DNA of 64,000 nt from assembly GCA_036346405.1 (NCBI GenBank), contig CM070548.1, positions 71,395,739 through 71,459,738 on the forward strand, given 5' to 3'. The stretch is from Phyllostachys edulis (taxonomy: Eukaryota; Streptophyta; Magnoliopsida; Poales; Poaceae). This document shows, piece by piece, positions 32,600-43,986 of the stretch. Each line of letters opens with the position of its first letter. Within the stretch, counting starts at the first letter, position 1. The position numbers and the translations under genes are program-made. The notes under the pieces are model-generated. The model was not told where the DNA came from and did not search any database. It saw nothing but the letters and a program-made list of their open reading frames with translations.

Positions 32600-35400
32600 G
32601 GCCTCCGCCTCTGAACACGGAAAAACATCTTCATAGAACAGGTTGGGTTGGCCCTCTTCGCCAGCGCCACTTGGCGCCATGGCACATGATGCCCGTTGCC
32701 AAATCCTCACAGGCCACGGTCGAGAATCTCGCGCTCCTCCTTGAGAGGGCGCTCATGAGCCATAGTCACGAATCGCCCGGCCCATGGGCGTGAGGACCCT
32801 CCGGCCGCACTTAAACAAGCCGCTCCCCTGTATAGACCACAGCGTCGACTGCGAATTCAACCAAAGATAAAAGCGGATCGCCAAGCCAAAAGGTTTTCTC
32901 ATTCAACCTGTGACACATTACGGCGAAAGCCGGCAAAAGATTGTTCTTTGCTTCCCCTGACCAAAAAAAAAAAAGGAATAGAGCAAACACGGCCGAGCAG
33001 GCCAAACTACACCTCGCAGCGCTATCTTGCATTAAGAGTTTTGAGCGCTCGAACAGCGGAGGTCACACCTTGTCATCGCGGAGGGACCCGCTTGCCGCCT
33101 CCAGCCAGTAGTAACTTTGCTACTCGCCGATGGAACCTTCCTTTGGCCTTCCTCGCTGCGATCTGGAGCGACTTTATCGCATCCGCGTGTCATGTGACGC
33201 CCGATAGTCCTCGAAGGACCTTGCTTGTCTTGCGTGTCCGGCGTTCCACGCGGCCAACTCTCTGCGGTAGCCACGGTGGCCAAAGCGGTGCTGGCGCATC
33301 TATATCGCGCGCACCCGCCTGTCTAAAAACGCCGGTCTCGCACGAGCCGCCTTCAGCGATGGTCTCCGTATGGCCGAGCGCGAGCACGATGGCCTTCGCC
33401 ACGTTCTTCAACCGCGAAGGTGATGTCGTCTCGGTGGCGGTGAGTCCTCGGTTGAGAACCTTGCAAAGCTTCATCCTGGCGTCCTCGGCATCACCATTGC
33501 CTCGAAGGTGGCGGCCCCATGGTCTCCGGCAACTCATGCTCTGCCACCATCTCCTCCTCGGCGATGCAGGAGCCCTCGCGAGCCTCCGGCTCGGGCCGAG
33601 TCGACACTTGTTCCTCCAAAGTTTTACCCTCACCTCGAGGGGCGCCGCGTCTTGCTAAGGACCTCGCTCTTCTTGTGCTCCTTCTCGACCTCTTCTTTGG
33701 ATTTTGCGAAGCAGCGTGCGATGTCGTCATCTAGCACTTTTGTGCCGACATCATCATCTGCACATGCCTGACACCTCGTTACTCGACCTCACGGGAACAT
33801 AAAGAAACGCCAAAGTCGCGGCAAGAGACAAACCTTCATCGCATTCGCTGCTGCGCTCTCGATCATGTCACTTATGGCCATCTTCTTGAAAAGGCGGGGA
33901 GGGCCGGCGAGTGAGCAAAATTCCCCCACCTCACAAACCTTCGCAACCGGGGCTCCTGGCCGAAGTCCTCGCGGCTAGCAGGGCGCGTCCACCACCGACC
34001 GCGACCCGGCGCGCGAGTCGCGGGTAGAAGTCCGGACCCCCGGAACGGTGGGAGCCTCCCTCGGCGTCGCCCCGCTTGCCGCGGGAGGAGCTCTCCTTCA
34101 CTGACCGATTGACATCGCCCGCCCTGCATAGCCACCACGGTGTTAAGGCAGCGGCGGCAACCAACAAGACGAACTACTGTCGTACCTCGCGGGGCGTGGG
34201 CGGCGCCTCCTCCGTAACAATGTCGGCACGCCGGGTGGCCGGGGTGCCGAGTTTCCCTCAATTCTGCGGCGTATACATGCGGCGAGTCTCTTCGTCAAAG
34301 ACTCCTCGATGGCAAGGCTCGTCGGTCAATTCGCTGTTGCCTTGGCCACCTCCGCGCGCCACGCCCAGCGCATGCTCGAAACGCGCCATCATCGGTGAGT
34401 CGCTAGCCCGCTGACGACGGTGCTTTCGAACTTCGCCGCCGTCGACCTCACGGGACCACCGCTGCCGCGCCGCGGGCGGTCGCGGCTTATCCGCACCCAA
34501 GCGGACCAACCGCCTCGCCCGGGGCGGTGATGCAGCAGCGGCACGCGTCGATGGTCGTCCGCTACCCTCGGCAGGCGCGCCGTTTCTTCTTCCGGCGTCC
34601 GGTCGGCGCTTCGGAGAGCGAGCGGACGGGCCGTCGCCCGGTTGACGGGCTTTCGCGCACCGCGTGGCAGCGTTTGAATGTTCTCGCCGGTATCGGCCCA
34701 GCGGACACCTCGCGCGCGAAACACGCCTGCGTTGATAGCCTGGCTGCGAACAACGGCCACAACAAAAGTCACGCAGGCTGCCCGGAGGACAAAAGCGGGG
34801 CAAGCGGAAAAACGGCGAGCCGCGGTCAAGGTTCATACCGCCGCGCCCCTTGATAGTCGAGTCGGCCGCCCGGACTTTGCGCTCCTATCTCCACGCTCGA
34901 TCCGGGCAAGGGCGAATCCGGCGCGAAATTCTTCCACGAATCCGGGTGGAGGTATTCGTCACATCAGCCGAAAGCTGCGGAAACCTCCTCCAGCGGTGGG
35001 CCCGCCGAGGCCAGCCACAAGTCTTATCGGCCCACCCGCGGCCAAGCCGTCCTCTCGCGAGACTGTGGTAAACCACCAAGCAGCGTCGGTCGGTATCGGC
35101 CAGTTCAGCGTCGCCGGAGTGAGCGCGTACATCGAGCATCGGCGGCGTGGTGGAAGTTCACGCTCCGAGTTCAGCGTCTCGCCTTGTTCTTTTTCTTCTT
35201 GGTGGCGGCGGCAAATCGTGTAGATCTGTGAGCGATCGACCCTCGCCGCCATGCCGTGGCCGCGGTATCCACTCGAAGACAGCGAGTTTGGCGATTGAAT
35301 TCGGTGTGGTGCGCCGACTCCACCGTATATAGCAAAACCGTCCTTCACGAGGTCAACGCGCAGCAGCGAAGACCGCGTCGAAGAACGCGGCGAAGACAAC
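32600..35400 (-). pseudogene. Antisense coding-like region of the Tat gypsy
   Basis: Long GC-rich frames on the minus strand (for example 33190-33633, 34258-34836 and 34959-35444) follow one another with only frame shifts between them, on the strand opposite to pol. Tat-group elements commonly carry an additional antisense gene between pol and the 3' LTR; its position and strand fit here. I cannot recognise a specific domain, and GC-rich DNA also produces chance frames, so the call rests mainly on context. Confidence 0.45.
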
Positions 35401-35737
35401 CGCCTCATCGTCTCGGGGCGGGGTAGTTTCGGCTCGGCGCGCACCTTCTCAAGCTCTCCGGCTTACCCTCGTCAACAAGGGTGCGAGCACAAGGTCGATT
35501 CTGAGGACCTACCGGCTTCGCTTGTATAAGCCACCTCCCGCCTCCATCCCTAGCACCCTCGCCATAGCGGAGACCACAATGAGCGAGGCGCAGCGCGCGC
35601 GGACTAATAAAGGAAGCGAAATGGCAATGGGATGGCTCTCGAAGCGCATATATATAGATCGGCGAGCCTACGGGTGGAACTCGGCGTCGATCCACTACAT
35701 AACCGCCATGTCGGCCCCTCAGCGGTCTTGTGATCGC

Positions 35738-35748
35738 TCATTTATAGC
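35738..35748 (-). promoter_or_regulatory. Possible TATA box for the antisense gene of the Tat gypsy
   Basis: The minus strand reads gCTATAAATGAG, about 330 bases upstream of the antisense frames and just inside the 3' LTR. A TATA box here would drive transcription leftward, against the main element transcript. Confidence 0.4.
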
Positions 35749-35984
35749 CGCGCGCAACCCGAAACGCCATGGCGAAACCTAATGAGGCGCCTGAGCAGCG
35801 CCATTATGGCGCGCGCCCAACCCGACATCGCGTTCCGCTAGCAGGGGCTTGCACCGCGTTTGCAAACCATGCCGCCAAGCGGAGGGGCGGTGTGCTTGGA
35901 CCCGCCGAGAGCAGCGCGGTTTGACCATGGCGGCGAGGCCTCGGCCGCGAGGGCTTGTCGTAAAGGCGGCCAGCGGCCTCACGG

Positions 35985-36512
35985 CGAAGCGAACCGAAGA
36001 ACTGCGATGCCGAGGGGCCTTGAGATCCTGACGAAGGGCCTCCGAATCTGCCGAGGCCACACAGGGAGCATCAAGAGGCCCGGTGAACGGAGGCACCGGG
36101 AGGTGTCGAAGGCCGGGCGGCCCCGGGACCACGGAGGTCCGGGTCCCAGGAAGCATGGTGAGACATCCGGGAGAGACTCTGAGGTCCGTCCTGACCAGAG
36201 CCAGAGCAATGAGGTAGGCAGGTCCACCCCGGGTAGGCTAGGTCGAGGAGGATCACCGTGCTCCCGGACCTACTCCTAAGGTGAAACTCCCTGCAGCCCC
36301 TACGTTCTGCGTGCTTCACTAGGGGTACAAGTGTAATTCCACTGTACCAGGTAGGAGGCTATAAGTAGCCCTCGCCCTCAGCGTGTAAAGGCGACTTTTT
36401 GGGTAATAAAAGAAAGGGCATTTCTAGTCGAGCTCCACATCAGAGACCCTTGGCCCGCTCTAACAGACGAAGGTCTCCTTCCGATTCTTTATGCAGTCCG
36501 TTTTATACCCGA
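35985..36512 (+). repeat. Tat gypsy 3' LTR (core)
   Basis: It matches 25905-26445 with scattered substitutions and many single-base indels, such as in the tgcgatgccgaggggcc and tcccgg/tccgg positions. It ends at tttatacc, then unrelated sequence starts (gacggtaagtaagcc). Confidence 0.85.
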
Positions 36513-36519
36513 CGGTAAG

Positions 36520-37290
36520 TAAGCCGTCGCAACATTTTTCTCTGGATGCAATATTTTTTCTGGATGCAACATTTTAAAAAAGCGGTATCGACATTGTTTT
36601 CAACGAACCGCAATATTGTTGTTGCATACTGTTCATGACGATGTTGCAAAAAAAATTTCAACGCGTTTTTTTCCAAATGCTTTGTTTTTTATTATCTGCT
36701 TAGATGATGTTCACGGTGATGTTCTTTGATATGATGTTAATGCTCATGGTGATATTCTTTGAAATGATGCATATGAATATTTGATATATTGTGTGTGTTC
36801 TGAATTTTGTTGCGTCTAGCACACAACGATGTTGCGCTCGGGCGTACGACGCTAGCGCTTGGATCATACGTCCGAGCGCTAGTCGCGTCCAATAGATATC
36901 GTTGGATTGAGGAGACAGTTGATGGACCGTCCGACACTAGTCGTCTTATTGGACGTAGAAATCCAAACAAAAAAAATCATTGGGGCAAGGGGTTATGGCG
37001 CCTTCGGCAAGGAGCCCACAACGGCGAGCTCGACTGGTCATAACAGCTCTCACGGAGTTTGTGCCGTAGTACCTTCAAAACTATTGTTGTTGCTCGTGGA
37101 GATCGACAGGCGATGTTGGTGGAGCTACAGACAGGCACGTAGCATGCACTCATATATGGATACGCGGAGATCGCCAGCGATATCCAGGCCAACAGGCATT
37201 TCAGACGAGCGAAGTCCTGGGCGTGGTGACGAAAGATCCACACAACATACTTGCTTTCTGAGAAAATGTTTTTTTTAGAGTACTGAAATA
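36520..37290. repeat. Low-copy-looking non-coding DNA with gcaacat motifs and a palindrome
   Basis: Repeated gcaacatttt/gatgcaacat motifs (36535-36650) are followed by an imperfect 35-bp duplication (gatgttcacggtgatgttctttgatatgat and a second copy at 36740-36775). An inverted stretch lies at about 36835-36885 (gcgctcgggcgtacgacgctagcgc ... gcgctag). This looks like a decayed DNA transposon, but I cannot define ends or a target duplication. Confidence 0.4.
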
Positions 37291-37599
37291 AATGTGGGGA
37301 GGAGACTCAGCCAAAAATGTCGCTCTCGCGTATACGCACCGTCCGAAACAAACAATTATATCGGACATCGGCAAGCTAGGATTATTAAAAAAAACAAACA
37401 AACAAACCTTCCAGTCAACACGTACTCCTCGCACGAATCTGCAGGCGGCAGAGAAACGGTCAACTCGGCGCTGCCGCGTGTGTCTGCGCGAATCTCCAGG
37501 CGGCCGAGAAGGGTTAAAGGCCTGGGCAGTAGGGTTCGCTCGGCTTTCCTCTCGTTTTGCGGCGCCTGGAGCCCTGGAACCCATCCGCCGCCGCCAGCC

Positions 37600-39473
37600 A
37601 TGGCCAAGTTCAACGTGGTGCAGAAGAACAGGCGCGAGTGGAACCAGGACCGCAAGCGCCGCGCCCATGGGGGCAACACCGGCAAGCTCAAGCAGTATAC
37701 CGCGCCCGTCTCCGTCTCCGGCAAGCGCAAGCGCAAGCTCCTGCGCCGCCTCAACCGGGTAAATCGGATTTCCCCTACTGGTGTCTTTCTTGGGACATGG
37801 TTGGTGCAAAGGTCCCGGCCTTTCTGATGTTTGTTTGACGGGGCATGGCTCTGGCGGTGCAGGAGCAGAAAGAGGCTGTGATGATTAATGCGCTGGAGAA
37901 CAACATGGACGTCCAGATGACATCTGCTGAAGGTACGGCTCTTAGTTTGCTCGATTGCTATGAAATCAGCCCCCCGCCTTTTTTTTTGCTTAGTTAGGTC
38001 ATTCGTAGGAGAATTTGGTGAGTAGTGATTCGTTAGGATTGCCCTAGATTAGTGTTTTCGAGAGTTAGGGGTTCATTGCAGTGGTCAAAGATTGGATTTC
38101 GTCTGTTTGTACGATAATTGGTGGCGCTAATGTAATGGTTAACAGATCGTGGTTGCTTGTTTTCTTTTACTAGATAGGTATTTAGTTCCACACTTGCGCT
38201 GCATAATGTTTGCTTCTAAGTTTGCAGACTTGAGAGTAGATTTTAGTAGGCAAAGATCCCTCTATATGGCTATTGCTTATTTGTTTGTGAAAAAAACCCG
38301 ATGGTTCTGTTGTTGTGTTCCACTGCGTGATGGTCATTGGTGATTTAAGTTAGTCGGAATTTGTATGTGAGTTTTGAATTATTGTAGATTGTACTTCCTT
38401 TTAGGTTCAATTGGAATGCTTGTGGCACAATTGGTCATTAGCTCTGTTGTTCTGCAAATATTTACCATGCTGTTGTAGCATAATATTGGTTATGTTTGCT
38501 GATGCTTGCTGTGGTATCTTGTTTTCATGTTCATCTGGATGATTTAAAGTTTTATTTGACTGAATGGTGGTCAGTAGGACATGGAAGTTGGACCTGACTG
38601 TAATATAGCACGTAGTCCCCCCCCCCTCGTTTTCATGGAGACCATATAGCTAATGGAGGTGCAAACTTTGTGCTTGTGGTGGATATAGATGTTGGAACAG
38701 TTGGTTTCCACTTAAATTTAGTTTTGCGAAGTTAAGGAAACTTACGGTGTTACTTGGAGTGATTTAAGTTTATTTCCTGGTTTTCCTGATGGTGAAAGGT
38801 TGTTTTTTTTGTTTGTTTTGATTACTATGGCATATCAAGTATCATGCAATGCATTCTGTTCCATCATGACGAAATATGTTTCCAACCTATTCCTATCGAT
38901 TCAAAGCCATCTTCCTGGAGCAGTGGGTGTATGTAGATGGGTAAAACAAAGAAAGGCTATTTTCCACAGAGACAAAAGAATAGAATTTTACAACAAAAAA
39001 AAACACTAGATGCTCTAAGTTCTAACTATTCTGGTGTTGCTTCTTTGTCACACTATCTCAATGTGGTTTTGTCACCTTATACCTCGTCTCGCTGCCATGT
39101 TCACTTATGTAAATATTTAATATCTGGTGATCACTGCAATGTTAATGCTTACTTTTGTACTTTTATGAATAGAATCTTCAGAAACTGCAAAGGAGAAGTC
39201 TCAGATGAAGTTTAATGTGAAGAAAAACTCAAGGATACAGATCAAAAGATTAAGAGGCAAAGGTAAGTTATTCTGCTGTTCAAGTGACTTAACATGTCAA
39301 ACATCAATGTGTTGCCTCTATTTTCTTTGAATTGATCAAGCTGTTTACTTCTATTCTGCGTTTGTCCCGTTGGAATATTCATTCAAGCTTTGCCGATCCA
39401 CTCTGCAGGTAGAAAGAAAGCAAAAAATGCAAAGCTGCCAACGAAGGAGAAAGTTGATGCCATGGTAGAATGA
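37600..39473 (+). CDS. Small lysine/arginine-rich conserved plant protein, four exons
   Basis: The ATG at 37600 has an excellent context (GCCAGCCATGG). Exons: 37600-37758, 37863-37932, 39173-39262 and 39409-39473, all with GT-AG introns and consistent phase, giving 127 residues ending at TGA 39471-39473. The protein starts MAKFNVVQKNRREWNQDRKR and contains SVSGKRKRKLLRRLNREQKE, an acidic middle (NNMDVQMTSAEES) and a basic tail (RGKGRKKAKNAK). Composition and several nuclear-localisation-like clusters suggest a nuclear or nucleolar protein. The SGKxxRKL block recalls the small nucleolar C11orf98-like proteins of animals, but this is only a resemblance from memory. Intact reading frame, high 5' GC and clean splice sites suggest an active gene. 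Confidence 0.85.
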
Positions 39474-40378
39474 CTGGCAAGAGTGAAATAGTATTGTGAT
39501 ATGAGAGTTTGTACGTTTCTTGAGGGTACCAGCAAGGATTGCAATACACATGACCTCGACAATACTGAAGCGTGGACTACCTTGCTGCTGTGCCGCCTTA
39601 ATGTTCAGTAGAAACTAGTAACTAGCTTCGGAGTGAATGTATCGAATTCAGACATCGTTTTTCAGTAGTTCAATGCACGGTTTCCTTTATGTTCCTGGGA
39701 TCATTGTATCAAATCTCTTGGTTTCGTGGGGAGAGATTTGGTTGTGGATTTGGCTGTTTCATTTTGTGTGTGTGTCTGCAAGAGACTTGTCGCCTTCCTG
39801 CTATGATCGATCGAATCGAACTTGTTCAGTCAAGCAGACCCGACTGGAAATGTAATATCTACTTTTATGTTGAATCCTTAGCTATCTTGTAAGCTTCGTT
39901 GATCATGCAAAAGTGCTAATGCTTTAACCAATCCATTTCAACTGAATCTCGTTTTACTCCAAACAAGTGGGAAACAAAGGTGAAATCTAATTATACACCT
40001 GAAAAGTTGCCATCGATTGGTTACTTCTAGCTTTGACCATACAAAAGCAGCAGAACCTAACCATATTCTGCCATACAACATCAGATTTGGTAGATTGCTC
40101 AAGCCTCAAAAGCTTCCGAAATATGCATTGTTTATTTCTCACAATTCATATCATACAATACAGTACAGGAATGATGAAGCTATTTCACAGCATAAGTTGG
40201 CTGCAAATTAAGCAACAAGCTTCGCCTTCACTAGGTTGGTTAAACCATGACAAGCTTGAGAAGAAGTAGAGATCATACAAGAATAACCAACATAGTACAA
40301 GATTGATGAATGAATCCTATCTATGTTCCCCCTCCTCGAGATCTTTCTCCTCTTCCTCGCCACGAAAATAATCTGCTT
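39474..40378. other. Convergent 3' ends of two host genes
   Basis: The left part is the 3' untranslated region of the small basic-protein gene; the right part is that of the minus-strand BET-family gene. Frames here are short and overlap on both strands without recognisable content. A TGTAAT-containing region (39850-39860) is a plausible polyadenylation area. Confidence 0.5.
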
Positions 40379-41670
40379 TCAAGAAGAGCCCCAGCTGCTG
40401 CACCAGGCTGCCACGACCAGGGCCAAGTCGAAGCTTCCCGCCCATGGATCGCACCGGTCTCGTCTCGTCGTCGGAGCTCTGGCAACGTACTCCACCGCCG
40501 CGATCCCGAGCAACACCATGTCCCTGGGGCGTATGCTGTCGCTCGGCATCGCCGTCCTCTCCATCTCCTGCAGCTCCTCACGAGCCCTCTTCCTGTCAAG
40601 CTCACGGCACCTACTACGTTTCTCCTGAGCTCTGGCGACGTGATCGGTGATCCGACCACTCGGAGGCGCGGCTAGCTGGGGCTTCTCATCCTGTGCAGCA
40701 TTACTCTGCAGCTCCAGTGGTCTCGCAGCAGCTCCAATGGGGAGAACTGCAGGAGCTGGGCTGCTGCTGACACTCTTGTCGTCATCGGAGTCGATGTCCG
40801 AATCCGACGAATCGCTGCTGCTGCCGGAACTGCTGCTGCAGATTTCAGAAAACTTCTCTATGGCAACAGGGGAGGCATCGCCACAGATGTCGACGAACTC
40901 CTCGTCGTCGTCAAGCTCCCCATCTTTGCGTACAAGCGGAGATGAGCAGCGAAACTTGTCCACCGCTACGGGAGAGGCGTTGCCGCAGACATCGACGTAC
41001 ATGTCCTCCTCCTGCTGCTCCTCGGCAAGCTCACCGTCCTCTGCGTCATCCTTGGGCGATTCAGGCCTCGCCTCCAGCCGCTGCTTCCTCACATCAGCGA
41101 ATTCTTCCAGCAGCTTCTTCAGCTCGTACAGGGCGGCGTCTCCCGTGGAGTGGAGATCGATCTCCATCTCGCCGCCGTTCAGGCCAGCATCACAGCTGCA
41201 CTTCCTCTGCATGAACTCGACGATGTGGGCGGGCAGCTCCGCCGACAGCGACGACAAGTTGCCGGCCAGGTGCTCCCTCTCGTCCTGCGACATCCGCGGC
41301 TCGATGATCTCCACGAGAGGATCGTCTTCCTCCTCTTGGCGCGTGCCCTGTCTACCTCCGTGGCCTCCAGCCGGTCTTCGGCAGGCAAGAACCGCCCTTC
41401 CTTGCCGCGGCGAGGCGCCGGGCGCGCTTTGGAGGGCGCCGCGCTGCCTTTGACGGATTTTCCGGCCACCAAGAGCTCCGCCTTCTTGAGGAGGCCGTGC
41501 ACCACCTCCAGCTCCGACTGGAAGCGCTTCCTGAGGAGGCGCCGCTCCTGGGAGGACAGCCCGGCCGTGGGAAAGGTCGCCGTCTTCACGCCGATCAGCC
41601 CGTCGGCGTCGGGGACGACGCCACGGGTGGTCTCCGTGTGCCTCCGCGCCGGCGCCTTGAGACCAGGCAT
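40379..41670 (-). CDS. BET-family (GTE-like) protein with NET domain but no bromodomain, one frameshift
   Basis: The likely start is ATG at 41670 (MPGLKAPARRH). The first frame runs to about 41345 and carries the pre-domain helix SSQERRLLRKRFQSELEVV seen in plant GTE proteins. A one-base shift near 41335-41350 is then needed to enter the second frame, which opens with an acidic stretch and an NET domain (EIIEPRMSQDEREHLAGNL, ELPAHIVEFMQRK, EMEIDLHSTGDAALYELKKL, 41100-41320). Acidic/serine-rich sequence follows, with a repeated VDVCGNASPVAVDKF / VDICGDASPVAIEKF motif, and a coiled-coil end (REELQEMERTAMPSDSIRPRDMVLLG) ending at 40379. GTE proteins normally have a bromodomain between the helix and NET; none fits here and no intron is seen. 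The NET domain binds chromatin regulators. The shift may be an assembly error. Confidence 0.72.
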
Positions 41671-41959
41671 CTCCGCGCGGCGGCGTACGTATGTCCGTCT
41701 GCCTCCTCTGCTCGCGCTGCGCGGCAGCGGGAGAAGCGCGCGGAGTAAGTTGGGGGTGGAGTCGATCGAGGCGTCGTGTGTGTAATGAGGAGAAGGGCTC
41801 GGCATTCGTCCCCCTCGGCTCGCATATTTGTGGAGACGCCGGGGGCCACGGCGCGAGTACGACATGGAGTCGGATTCGGCCTCGGATCGTTTGGAAACTG
41901 GAGCACTCGGGACGCGGAGACTGCAGTCCGACTCCGCTTCTGAATAGGACACCGGAGAC

Positions 41960-43002
41960 TGAAGGTGAACTTTTTTAAAATAATATTAATTTAAAAGATA
42001 ATTTTAAAAAATTGTCAATTTTTTTATAAAAATAAGTTTCTGTCACCATTTGAACAGACGATTTAAACTCTTCAATGCAAGTCTACAGTTTAAATGGCTA
42101 TATGCATTAAATAGGCTCCTCCAAACGGCGACCGTGACCTATTTTTGTAAAGAAACAACATTTGACTTTTTTTAATTATATTTTAAATTAATATTTTTTA
42201 AAAAAAAATCAACTCAAGGTTGGCGGTTGGGATCTTGTCGCTCAAGTTAACTATGCTTTTCACCTCCCTCCCTCTCCCTCTCCCGCGTAACTTTCTCTGG
42301 TTAAGTTCTGGCGTGAGCTAGCATAATCGAAAGATCAAGACTTTGCCTTGAAAATTTCCGGATATGATGCTGTGGTGTTGATTAGCAACAATTCTTGGAT
42401 TCAAACAAATTTTATTCAGAAAGATGCATTTTGGTACTCGTAGCAATGCAGAACCTCAACTGACCACTGAACGTCTGGAGAATCATGTAACAAATCGTAT
42501 AATAATCGGTCGCCCAAAATTCCATACAAAAAAAACATCTCATTGACACTGTTGAGTATACAGCTCCAGGGAAATGATTTCAAATATCATATTTGGGGAT
42601 TCCTGTGGAATTATATGTCTATCCAAAATATGTTGTAACACCCCCCACAGGCCACAGCTGACCGGAGTTCCCTTGCGAAAAATATATATATAAAAAGGGA
42701 AAATACATTGATATTTCTTTCTTTGCCTTTACAGTGTACAATATAGTTTATTACGCCTGGTATCGCTACACAAAATTCTGCTGCCCCAACTGTTGGAAAC
42801 ACGGCAAAAAAGAATGTCTTCTATCCTACCTGCAGAAACAAAAGAAAAGGAGTTCAAAGGTGATGAGCTAATAAGAATGCTTAGCAAACCGACATTTTGG
42901 GAAACTTGGTTCTGGATTAGTGAATTAGCTATTTTCTAATTTCCTTTGATAGAAACCAAAATATAATTCTGGAGTCCACGTAAGACCACAGCATGGCCTA
43001 TA
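41960..43002. other. Intergenic AT-rich DNA
   Basis: No gene is recognised. The left edge would be the promoter of the BET-like gene; the right part lies downstream of the transporter gene. A frame at 42611-42802 on the minus strand is low in coding character. Confidence 0.5.
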
Positions 43003-43010
43003 GGTACAAC

Positions 43011-43597
43011 TAGGGATCGAAATCCCGGCAGTTACCGGCCGATAACCGCCAATTACCGGAAATCCTGGCGGGTACGGGATGAACAGTACCGGCCGAAAAT
43101 TTTCAAATTTAAATTTAAGACTGCGTAATGCATTTCCTATGTTGGTTTAGACCTCTTTTTGTGCTAGATTACCTATTGTATGAGCTAAATATGCTTGAAT
43201 TACTGTTTCGACCGCCGGTTTGCACTTCATATGAGCTAAATATGCTAGATTACGTATTGTATGAGCTAAATATGCTATATTACGTATTGTATGAGCTAAA
43301 TATGATAGATTATGTATTGTATGAGTTAAATATACACTTCATTAAACACTTTCTAATTAATATTTGCATTATTCCAATTGCCGGATCAAATCATTGATGA
43401 TCATACCTGTAGATACTACCTACTTCTTTCTAACCTAATCATTCATCAGGTTTTCGGTTTTCTGACGGTTTTTACGGTAACCGATTTTCAAACTCCATAA
43501 TTCGAAATTTAGATTTTTGAACTTTGTCTGGTTTTCCCGGGTTTTCGATGCAAGACTGATTCAGATTACGGTTCTTAGGCAAGGATTTCAATCCTTG
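43011..43597. mobile_element. hAT-type MITE, 587 bp
   Basis: The left end TAGGGATCGAAATCC and the right end (reverse complement CAAGGATTGAAATCC) form a short imperfect inverted repeat. A perfect 8-bp duplication, GGTACAAC, flanks it at 43003-43010 and 43598-43605. Eight-base duplications and TAGGGATGAAA-type ends mark hAT elements. The inside is AT-rich with a 30-bp tandem repeat and no transposase domain that I recognise. Confidence 0.88.
43160..43345 (+). repeat. 30-bp tandem repeat inside the hAT MITE
   Basis: The unit tatgagctaaatatgctagattacgtattg recurs four to five times with substitutions and one interruption (43190-43228). It is open in one plus-strand frame (YELNMLDYVL repeated), but nothing suggests translation. 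Confidence 0.85.
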
Positions 43598-43986
43598 GGT
43601 ACAACTAACCAGATCATTTTGATCTTGAAGCCTATCTCAAAAACAATGAGAGCTTATGTTTGGATCAGGTGACACATTTGATGCCACTATTATTTTAGGG
43701 GAAATACAGAAATATGTCGACATAATTTCCCACAAACCCAAATCAGCTATTATTGACAAAAACCCACTGGTTTGTACTTTGTAGGCACAAACACATATCT
43801 GCTTATTTGTTCACAATTTAGTCTGCAACATACTCAAATATCAGAAACATACAGCATACCAACAGAAAAATAGTTGTGTACTCTTCTCGAGTTTCTAAAT
43901 CAAACAAGCCATGTTGAATGAGCAACATTGTTATATAAATTCTGGCTAAAAGAAGCCACACCCACACATACCTCAAAAAAAATATT

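Larger units (their letters stand above)
25905..36512 (+). mobile_element. Tat-type Ty3/gypsy element, decayed, with two LTRs
   Basis: LTR-like direct repeats at about 25905-26445 and 35985-36512 enclose a primer-binding site (26452-26468), gag, protease, reverse transcriptase, RNase H and integrase remnants in plus orientation, then tandem repeats and a coding-like region on the opposite strand. The TTGGCGCCGTC primer site, the AGSG-type RNase H and a long 3' region with an antisense frame are known features of the Tat/Retand group (RIRE2-like and Grande-like). Every coding domain is broken, and the sequence is rich in single-base indels. Confidence 0.85.

Noticed and set aside
41671..41952. 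An N-terminal extension of the BET-like protein
   Set aside because: The frame upstream of ATG 41670 is arginine/serine-rich without family similarity and opens with GTG; it fits better as leader and promoter.
43128..43397. A leucine/tyrosine-rich repeat protein on the plus strand
   Set aside because: It is the 30-bp tandem repeat of the hAT MITE read in an open phase.
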